Origin: Fortiea contorta PCC 7126
Lineage (GTDB): Bacteria > Cyanobacteriota > Cyanobacteriia > Cyanobacteriales > Nostocaceae
DNA: 64,000 bases
NCBI RefSeq assembly: GCF_000332295.1
Contig: NZ_KB235930.1
Span: 1,803,895-1,867,894, forward strand
Direction of reading: 5' to 3'
Part shown: positions 57,640 through 64,000 of the stretch, piece by piece
How the letters are laid out: every line of letters starts with the position of its first letter
Numbering within the stretch: the stretch's first letter is position 1
The notes under the pieces: generated by a model
The model's input: the letters and a program-made list of their open reading frames with translations, nothing else
Told to the model about the DNA's origin: nothing
The model's database searches: none
Position numbers and translations under genes: made by a program

Positions 57640-58560
57640 GTGCAACTCAAGCAGGTAATTATTGCTTATAAAGCGCGAGATGCCCAGAGTAAACGCTGGG
57701 CTGAACTCTGTGCTAAACAGTTAGAAAATCGCCACTGTCATGTGTTGATGGGGCCTAGCGGGCCGAAAGATAACCCTTACCCGGTGTTTTTGGCTTCAGC
57801 AGTTCAACCAATCGACTTGGCTTTGGTACTTGGTGGTGACGGCACGGTTTTAACTGGCGCCAGACACTTAGCCCCAGCTGGTATCCCCATTCTCGGAGTG
57901 AATGTGGGAGGACATCTGGGGTTTTTAACTGAGTCAGTTGAAGAGTTTCAGGATACGGAAAAAGTTTGGGATCGGCTGTTTGAAGATCGTTATGCTGTAC
58001 AACGACGCATGATGTTACAAGCAGCAGTGTTTGAGGGTCATCGCACTAATTTAGAACCAGTGACGGAACGCTATCTGGCTTTAAATGAAATGTGTGTTAA
58101 ACCTGCTTCCGCTGATCGCATGATCACTTCTATTCTAGAAATGGAAATTGACGGTGAGGTGGTTGATCAATATGTGGGGGATGGGCTAATTGTCGCTACT
58201 CCCACTGGCTCTACAGGTTACACTGTTTCCGCCAATGGCCCCATTATGCATGATGGGATGGAAGCGATTACCATCACTCCTATTTGTCCGATGAGTCTTT
58301 CGAGTCGTCCTCTGGTCTTACCTCCTGGTTCTGTTGTCAGCATTTGGCCTTTGGGTGATTATGACTTGAGTACCAAACTGTGGACAGACGGGGTGTTAGC
58401 AACCTCGATTTGGCCAGGACACCGAGTTGATGTGCGGATGGCTGATTGTCGAGCTAAATTTATTATTTTGCGGGAGAACAATTCCTATTATCAGACACTA
58501 CGGGAGAAGTTACTTTGGGCTGGTACTAGGGTTCGCTACAGTAACAATCACCGGAATTGA
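57640..58560 (+). CDS. nadK: NAD kinase
   Basis: 306 residues. GTG start at 57640 (MQLKQVIIAYKARD); a nearby ATG at 57633 is in another frame. The GGDGT motif is at 65-69 (D67), followed by NVGGHLGFLTE and the catalytic-domain strand PTGSTGYTVSANGP. It makes NADP from NAD and ATP, a fitting neighbour for NDH-1 genes. Cyanobacteria commonly have two NAD kinases; this one is the ndh-linked type. A strong terminator follows at 58649. Confidence 0.95.
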   Translation: MQLKQVIIAYKARDAQSKRWAELCAKQLENRHCHVLMGPSGPKDNPYPVFLASAVQPIDLALVLGGDGTVLTGARHLAPAGIPILGVNVGGHLGFLTESVEEFQDTEKVWDRLFEDRYAVQRRMMLQAAVFEGHRTNLEPVTERYLALNEMCVKPASADRMITSILEMEIDGEVVDQYVGDGLIVATPTGSTGYTVSANGPIMHDGMEAITITPICPMSLSSRPLVLPPGSVVSIWPLGDYDLSTKLWTDGVLATSIWPGHRVDVRMADCRAKFIILRENNSYYQTLREKLLWAGTRVRYSNNHRN

Positions 58561-58648
58561 TTAACTCTCAGTATTTAGTGGTTAATGTTTGTCAGTTTTT
58601 CAGCTTAATCGCTTTGACTACAGAGAATCTGCAAACATAAAATCATAC

Positions 58649-58677
58649 AAGCCCACGGATTTAACCGTGGGCTTTTT
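58649..58677 (+). terminator. Rho-independent terminator of the ndh/nadK run
   Basis: AAGCCCACGG (58649-58658) and CCGTGGGCTT (58665-58674) make a perfect 10-bp stem with a 6-base loop, followed by TTT. It lies about 90 bp after the nadK stop. The rest of the gap to 58870 is AT-rich with no gene. Confidence 0.9.
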
Positions 58678-58870
58678 GCCTCTGCAACGAGAAACGCTAT
58701 AACGGGACTTAAACAGATTAGATAAAAATTTTGTATCTTATTGCCAGATTTTTTGAAAAATCTTATTCATAATAAATCAACTCCCATTCTTCTCATCATC
58801 TCTGAAATAGTTAGTTTCATCAAGTATCAATTTTAGTAGGAGCTTTTCGTAAATCTCATGAGGAAGACAG

Positions 58871-59668
58871 ATGGAAATTTCTTCCGGCAACATCAATTAT
58901 CCACTAAGTTTTGCTTTGTTAAAAACAAATTTTCCAGTCCTGCAAAATAAAAACTATATTTTACAGCTAGCCTCAACTCAAGAAGAATTAGAATCAGTTT
59001 TGCGTTTGCGTTTTCAAGTTTTTAATCTAGAACTTGGCTTAGGATTTTCTAATTCTCATCACACTCAAATGGATAGAGACAAATTTGATGCAGTTTGTCA
59101 TCATTTAATGCTCATATCTAAATTAACGGGTCAAACAATTGGCACTTACAGGATGCAAAGCTATGCAATGGCTTCTCAAGGATTGGGGTTTGATGCTGCT
59201 GATATGTTTAATTTAAATAATATTCCTAATTCTGTACTACAGGCGTCAGTGGAAGTTGGGCGAGCTTGCATAGCTAAGGAATATCGCAATAGTCAAGCAC
59301 TTTTATTGCTGTGGGAAGGGCTTGCAAATTATCTGATATGCAGTAAAAGTAAATATTTTTTTGGTTGTGCATCATTGCTAACACAACATCCTTGGCAAGC
59401 TACTTGTGCTTATCACTATTTTCGGCAAAATAACTTGATGCATCCCACTATTTTAGTTCATCCACATGCCGGATATGCTTTAGAAATTCATCAAAATTGT
59501 CCAGATTCTTGTCATGTCAATCTACCGAATATTATGCAAGCCTATTTAAATATAGGAGCCAAAATATGTAGTTTACCAGCGCTAGACCAGCAATTTCAAA
59601 CTATTGATTTTTTAACTATATCCAATATTGAAGAATTTGCTAGATGGCATTCACATATTTGTGAATAG
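58871..59668 (+). CDS. GNAT-type N-acyltransferase (OlsB-like)
   Basis: 265 residues. The order RLRFQVFNLELGLG, FDAVCHHLMLISKLTGQTIGTYRM, ASVEVGRACIAKEYRNSQAL and YFFGCASL is the N-acyl amino acid synthase/OlsB pattern, which transfers an acyl group from ACP to an amine such as ornithine. The substrate is unknown. It is convergent with the glycosyltransferase gene and separated from it by 91 bp of repeats. An envelope lipid or polysaccharide role fits, by inference. Confidence 0.8.
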   Translation: MEISSGNINYPLSFALLKTNFPVLQNKNYILQLASTQEELESVLRLRFQVFNLELGLGFSNSHHTQMDRDKFDAVCHHLMLISKLTGQTIGTYRMQSYAMASQGLGFDAADMFNLNNIPNSVLQASVEVGRACIAKEYRNSQALLLLWEGLANYLICSKSKYFFGCASLLTQHPWQATCAYHYFRQNNLMHPTILVHPHAGYALEIHQNCPDSCHVNLPNIMQAYLNIGAKICSLPALDQQFQTIDFLTISNIEEFARWHSHICE

Positions 59669-59694
59669 CATACAATGGTACATTTCGTCGAGGT

Positions 59695-59725
59695 TAGGGG
59701 CTAGGAATTAGGGGCTAGGGACTAG
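59695..59725. repeat. TAGGGGCTAGG short repeats between two convergent genes
   Basis: Two to three degenerate TAGGGGCTAG units lie between the stops of the acyltransferase and the glycosyltransferase genes. They resemble STRR-type filler; no hairpin terminator is obvious. Confidence 0.5.
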
Positions 59726-59759
59726 CTCATTTAAATGGGATTTGATGAGCAAATAAATT

Positions 59760-62036
59760 TTATTTATGAGAAATTTTCATGGGAATAATATCTAGTTTTT
59801 TATTAAATAAAACTCGCGGTTTGAGCAAAATTTTAAATAGTAATAACAGTGAAATCGGCTCGCTAGGGACTTGATGGCGTCTCCATTGTCCCGGACGACA
59901 AAACAACATTTCGATTAGTTGACGATATTGATTTAAGCTGATTGAGGTAAACTTGATGCGTAATGTGGGAGATTTATTATCAAAATTACTGCGGACAACT
60001 TCTCCGGTTAGTTGTAAATTTTCTTCTAAAATTTCTAAACAGACTGGTTGATTTTTGGATATGGACATATGAACATTTTGGGTTAGAGTAACCTCTGCAC
60101 CAATTTCCGAAATCATTGTAGTGATACCAGATAAAGTCTCTTCTTCAACTTTTAATTGCACCGTTTTTCGCCACTCGAACCATTCATAAGTATTTGGTTT
60201 AGGAGCATCTATTAAAATCACCAAAGCAATCGTAATCATGAGCAGATTATAACCGCTCCACAGCCAACTTAAGTTCATACCTGTAACATACTGAGTAGTT
60301 GTTACCCAAGAGACTTTAACTATACACCAACATAAACTCTGCCATAAACTTATAGCAGTAGCGATGAATAAAATAATTAAAGGTAACGCTAGATGCCAAT
60401 TATATTGATAACGATGACTGACAATACCTTTGGGTGTAACTTTAAAGCTTTTTCCAAAAGGATTTAACATCACTTGTACAACATTAATAATTAAAGGAAA
60501 GCTCATAAATAAAGAATAAATATCTGATAAAAAATATGAGCGAGAACGCTGATTTAACCAAGTATAAAGTACCAAATTAAAGGCATACAAAGGTAACAAA
60601 AAATATAAAATTTCTTTTAGTGTTATTTGAATGGGTATTACACCTAAAAATACATATACTAAAGGCATCAGCAGAAAATAAATTTGACAAAAACTAGCTA
60701 ATAGATGATGAAATATTCCTTCTAGATGAGCTAGTCTTTGCACAAAATTAAGTCCAGGAATTGTGAAAGGATTAGATTGGATAAAAAATGCTTGGAGTGT
60801 ACCCTGTGACCATCTTAAGCGTTGAAACACATAAGCTGCTATGTTTTCTGCTGCTAGACCAGCACTTAATTTTTCATTTAAATAAATGACCTCGTAACCT
60901 TGAGCAGATAAAGTAATTCCTGTAAAGTAATCTTCACTTAAAGACTCAGTTACAAAACCACCAATTTCTTCTATAGCACTTCTGCGGACAACAAAGGAAG
61001 TACCTGCACAAACTACGCTACCTGCTGCGTCAAGAATTGGCTGAGTATATCTATAAAAAACTTCTTCATCGGGAGTGAGAATATTTTCTAATCCCAAATT
61101 ACGTGCTATGGGGTCAGCATTATAAAAGCTTTGGGGTGTCTGTACTAAGGCAATTTTATCATCTTGAAAAAAACCAACGGTGCGAGTGAGAAAGTTTTTA
61201 GTGGGAATAAAATCTGCATCAAAAACTACTATTAAATCTCCGTTGGTTTGGGCGATCGCATGATTTAAGTTTCCAGCTTTAGCATGTAAATTGCTAGGGC
61301 GCGTTATATATTCACAACCTAATTCTTTAGTCAAATATTGAATTTCCGGACGCCTAGTGTCATCAAGAACATAAATTTTTTTATGAGCGTAATCTAAGGC
61401 TTGACAACCAATAATGGTGCGTCGCAAAATCGCGGCTGATTCATCATAAGTTGGTATGAAAATATCAATATATGGATGAAAATTGCCATCAATTACAGCT
61501 AATGATTTTATGTCGGCTTCTCGGTGACGATTTTTTAAACGAAATATGAGAAGTAACGGAATAATATTTTTTAATAACATCAATATTTCTAGACAAAATA
61601 ACCCCAGACTAAACACCCCAGTCAATGGATCTGCAAGATTGAGGGTTGAAAGCGATCGCCACAGCACATACCGCAAAGTGAGAATAATTAAAATTCCCGC
61701 CACAAGGCGTTGCGACCATATACGAGGTTGAGGCGAAATTTTCATCACTACAAACGCGGTGAATAAAAGTCCCGCAGTTGGTATTAGCAGATATTCGTGA
61801 GCCAGATTAGGCACTTTTACCCACGACGGCGGATCAGCCTGTAAAGCGTCTATCTGAGCAAAAATTGCACTAATTGTGGCTTCACCAACAAACCATCCTA
61901 TAATAATCGCGGTGAATAAGGCGACGCTCCCAAATAAAATTAGCGTTGCTGTGCGTAACTGGAAAATTCCTTGTTTAATAGGGGTTTGAGAAGTGCTAAA
62001 CCTCGATTTTGATGCCTTAATTTTATGCTTTCGCAT
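59760..62036 (-). CDS. Cellulose synthase-like family 2 glycosyltransferase with C-terminal PilZ-like region
   Basis: 758 residues. Membrane helices about 28-52, 83-101 and 110-165 precede the GT-A core with DD (225-226), DAD (273-275), ED (368-369 in SLSEDYFTG) and QRLRW (405-409), the processive beta-glycosyltransferase signature. More helices about 430-590 precede a PilZ-like C-terminal domain (about 615-725) in which the c-di-GMP-binding RxxxR and D/NxSxxG boxes are degenerate (ISEIGAEV). Its product could be cellulose or another beta-glucan. The start MRKHKIKASK has a basic leader. Divergent from the DM13 gene. Confidence 0.88.
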   Translation of the reverse strand: MRKHKIKASKSRFSTSQTPIKQGIFQLRTATLILFGSVALFTAIIIGWFVGEATISAIFAQIDALQADPPSWVKVPNLAHEYLLIPTAGLLFTAFVVMKISPQPRIWSQRLVAGILIILTLRYVLWRSLSTLNLADPLTGVFSLGLFCLEILMLLKNIIPLLLIFRLKNRHREADIKSLAVIDGNFHPYIDIFIPTYDESAAILRRTIIGCQALDYAHKKIYVLDDTRRPEIQYLTKELGCEYITRPSNLHAKAGNLNHAIAQTNGDLIVVFDADFIPTKNFLTRTVGFFQDDKIALVQTPQSFYNADPIARNLGLENILTPDEEVFYRYTQPILDAAGSVVCAGTSFVVRRSAIEEIGGFVTESLSEDYFTGITLSAQGYEVIYLNEKLSAGLAAENIAAYVFQRLRWSQGTLQAFFIQSNPFTIPGLNFVQRLAHLEGIFHHLLASFCQIYFLLMPLVYVFLGVIPIQITLKEILYFLLPLYAFNLVLYTWLNQRSRSYFLSDIYSLFMSFPLIINVVQVMLNPFGKSFKVTPKGIVSHRYQYNWHLALPLIILFIATAISLWQSLCWCIVKVSWVTTTQYVTGMNLSWLWSGYNLLMITIALVILIDAPKPNTYEWFEWRKTVQLKVEEETLSGITTMISEIGAEVTLTQNVHMSISKNQPVCLEILEENLQLTGEVVRSNFDNKSPTLRIKFTSISLNQYRQLIEMLFCRPGQWRRHQVPSEPISLLLLFKILLKPRVLFNKKLDIIPMKISHK

Positions 62037-62308
62037 CTGAAACCATCCTAAAAAAGTTTTTTACCTGTTTATTGTGGCGTAATTTTTACAAATTGTTAAG
62101 CTAAATAAAACTGAGCAATTTATTTTTAATAAAATTTTTATAATGTGTATTATTATACAAATAATCAAATAATAAATAGTTGCCTTAAATGAAAATTTTT
62201 TAAAAACCAGAGTAGTAAATTTTTAACTAATTCTCAGCCTAAATTAATCTCATTTTTTATAAAAAGCTATAAATTCTAATAACAGACTAATTTCCAGGCA
62301 TCAAAACT

Positions 62309-62758
62309 ATGAAAATCCAGCATTTAGCCACTTTAGGAATAATTGCCGTTATTAGCCTCGGATGTACACAAAATACTATCTCCCAAGAGACAGAAACTCA
62401 GACACCCTCTGCAGCGACTACAACTATTCCAGTTGCAAACGCTAGTCAATTTAAAGCTGGGGAACATCCTATTCAAGGAAAAGTTAGTGTTATTACTCAA
62501 CAAGGAAAACGCTATCTACAGTTTGATAAAAATTTTAAAACTAGTGATGGCCCCGATGTGTACGTGATTCTCCATCGTGCAGATGCACCTCCTACTTATG
62601 GTATTAAAGAAAAAGATTATGTTAGTCTTGCCAAATTACAAAAAACTAGCGGTGCTCAACTTTATACTTTACCTAATAATGTGAATTTAGCAGATTTTAA
62701 ATCTGTAGCAATATGGTGTCGTCAATTTAACGCAACCTTTGGCTATGCTGTTTTATAG
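62309..62758 (+). CDS. DM13 domain lipoprotein
   Basis: 149 residues. A lipoprotein signal ends at lipobox ISLGC (C19), then a Thr/Ala-rich linker and a DM13 domain with FKTSDGPDVYVILHRAD and AIWCRQFNATFGYAVL (C137). DM13 domains are thought to take part in redox or electron transfer, with this conserved Cys. It is followed by a DUF4079 gene and a sensor kinase on the same strand. Confidence 0.88.
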   Translation: MKIQHLATLGIIAVISLGCTQNTISQETETQTPSAATTTIPVANASQFKAGEHPIQGKVSVITQQGKRYLQFDKNFKTSDGPDVYVILHRADAPPTYGIKEKDYVSLAKLQKTSGAQLYTLPNNVNLADFKSVAIWCRQFNATFGYAVL

Positions 62759-62816
62759 AGTTAATTAGACGTGGTGGTTTTGTTTTTTATTTTCCTGTTA
62801 TTGAATAAGGTACTAT

Positions 62817-63536
62817 ATGCAGATAGCTGATTTTTTGGGACTGGTGCATCCGGCGATCGCAGTTATTTTTGTCTTCCCGATCATTGGCATTGTAGTTAAT
62901 TTTGCTTGGCAAACACGTCAACGTCGTCTACAAAATTTATCAGGAGGGAAAAGTAAAATTCCCCCGATAGTGGGAACGGAACATAGAAAATTAGGAGAGT
63001 GGCTAACAGGTGCAGTTGTCGGCGTAACTTTGATTGGATTAGCTTATGCTATTGGTAAAAATATAATTAAGAATCAGTTATGGAATAAAGCACCTTTTCA
63101 GGTTATTTTCATTATTTTATTATTTATAAGTACTATTAGCTGTTTAGTGTTTTTATATCAGGCTAAACAAGCTAAATGGCGAGGAATTCTAGCAACATTA
63201 ACTGGTATCGGTGTAGTAGTTCTTTGGTGTCAGGATGGAGTTTATCGCCGCAGCAATGAATGGTATTGGTCGCACTACTATATAGGTATTGGTGTAACAT
63301 TACTGATGATTTTTTCCCTAACAATTATTCAAGATATTTATCAGGATAAATCACAACGCTGGCGACTAATTCATACAATTTTAAATTGCATTGCCTTATT
63401 ACTATTTATCGGACAAGGATTAACAGGAACAAGAGATTTATTAGAAATTACCTTAAGTTGGCAAGAACCTTTTATATATCAATGTGATTTTGTCAAACAA
63501 ATCTGCCAAACACCAAACTCTCAACCACAAAAGTGA
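62817..63536 (+). CDS. DUF4079 family membrane protein
   Basis: 239 residues with about five to six membrane helices (about 10-31, 63-81, 93-113, 122-142, 153-172, 185-203) and the family's opening LVHPAIAVIFVFPIIGIVVN. Some DUF4079 members resemble cytochrome b561-type proteins, but few histidines are obvious here. Its stop overlaps the next gene (GTGA), so it is translated with the kinase. Confidence 0.8.
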   Translation: MQIADFLGLVHPAIAVIFVFPIIGIVVNFAWQTRQRRLQNLSGGKSKIPPIVGTEHRKLGEWLTGAVVGVTLIGLAYAIGKNIIKNQLWNKAPFQVIFIILLFISTISCLVFLYQAKQAKWRGILATLTGIGVVVLWCQDGVYRRSNEWYWSHYYIGIGVTLLMIFSLTIIQDIYQDKSQRWRLIHTILNCIALLLFIGQGLTGTRDLLEITLSWQEPFIYQCDFVKQICQTPNSQPQK

Positions 63537-64000
63537 ATCAAATTAGAAAAATTTGGCCAAAAATTGATTTATTTTCATTACGAGTACGTTTAACAATTGG
63601 TATTGCTGCAGTTTCAGCTTTAGGGTTAAGTAGCTTTGCTATTTGGACAAGCTGGAAAATGCAGCAAATGCTGATTGATGGTCATAAAGATAAAACTGCA
63701 CAAATCGCTAATCGCTTACCGCGTGATTTACAACTTTATAGTCAAGTGATGTCACCAGAAGCTGGATTGGAAAAAGCAATTGGTGATTTTAAAAATACAA
63801 ATACATTTGTCTGGATCAGAAATTCAGAAAATAAAATTGTCATCAAATCTACTAATTGGAATCAATTATCTGACTCCATAGAGACTGAATTAATGTCTCT
63901 AACCGAGATGTCCAACAAACCCGAAATAGGTAAAATTAATCACCGATACTTTGTTTTATGTGGTCGTTATTTACAAATTCAAGGAAAGACTATCGGAAAA
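63533..64000 (+). CDS. Sensor histidine kinase, N-terminal part (runs off window)
   Basis: GTG at 63533 overlaps the DUF4079 stop in a GTGA junction and opens a frame to the right edge, 156 codons. It reads FSLRVRLTIGIAAVSALGLS, one membrane helix, then SWKMQQMLIDGHKDKTAQIA and an extracytoplasmic domain. This fits the N-terminus of a cyanobacterial membrane sensor kinase. The kinase core lies outside, so the family call is provisional. Confidence 0.75.
   Translation, partial: MNQIRKIWPKIDLFSLRVRLTIGIAAVSALGLSSFAIWTSWKMQQMLIDGHKDKTAQIANRLPRDLQLYSQVMSPEAGLEKAIGDFKNTNTFVWIRNSENKIVIKSTNWNQLSDSIETELMSLTEMSNKPEIGKINHRYFVLCGRYLQIQGKTIGK

Noticed and set aside
1-64000. CRISPR array, rRNA operon or complete insertion sequence
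   Set aside because: No regularly spaced identical repeats, no rRNA signature and no transposase frame were found by reading both strands. Short tandem repeats are of the STRR kind.

Overview
The window is chromosomal DNA from a cyanobacterium, most likely a filamentous, Nostocales-type one. This rests on the many HIP1 octamers (GCGATCGC), cyanobacterial NDH-1 genes, a ferredoxin:thioredoxin reductase catalytic subunit, an RRM-type Rbp protein, a gliding/phototaxis-type chemotaxis operon and short heptamer-like tandem repeats between genes. No rRNA, CRISPR array, transposase or integrase was found. There is one tRNA, tRNA-Leu(UAG).

Layout. 0-8.5 kb: the start of ndhB (cut by the left edge, minus strand), an rbp gene with a structured leader, a DUF6745 gene with a small His-rich partner, topA, a 45-residue protein, aroQ and a degenerate ADP-ribosylglycohydrolase-like gene. 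8.7-17.3 kb: a 7TM-HD phosphohydrolase, then a signalling block of a REC-PAS-GAF-PAS-GAF histidine kinase whose second GAF looks like a two-cysteine cyanobacteriochrome, an Rcp1-type response regulator, and a hybrid kinase overlapping it. 17.3-28.7 kb: an ureidoglycolate-lyase-like gene, Uma2, typA, a BrnT/BrnA toxin-antitoxin pair, a Uma2 fragment, pilT, DUF58, ftrC-DUF309, an LptA-like/LptB/LptF-G export set, and moaE.

28.6-34.8 kb is the clearest accessory region. A type I restriction-modification block (hsdM, a ParD/ParE pair, hsdS and a broken hsdR) lies between a complete moaE and a second, diverged copy of the moaE 3' end. The block therefore appears to have recombined into moaE. hsdR has lost its central motor motifs, so methylation may persist without restriction.

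35-48 kb (minus strand): gatD, then a taxis operon in the order PatA-type regulator, CheY, CheW, GAF-containing receptor, hybrid CheA, and a second GAF-containing receptor. 48.6-58.6 kb: tRNA-Leu, alr, an HNH nuclease, a DHH phosphoesterase, sixA, citrate synthase, and ndhA-ndhI-ndhG-ndhE followed closely by nadK. 58.8-64 kb: a GNAT-type N-acyltransferase convergent with a cellulose-synthase-like glycosyltransferase, then a DM13 lipoprotein, a DUF4079 membrane protein and the start of a sensor kinase (cut by the right edge).

The most unusual signals are the moaE/R-M junctions, the candidate cyanobacteriochrome kinase with its Rcp1-type partner, and several small ORFs and structured intergenic elements. 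All function calls come from reading the sequence and recalling family motifs; no search was run.
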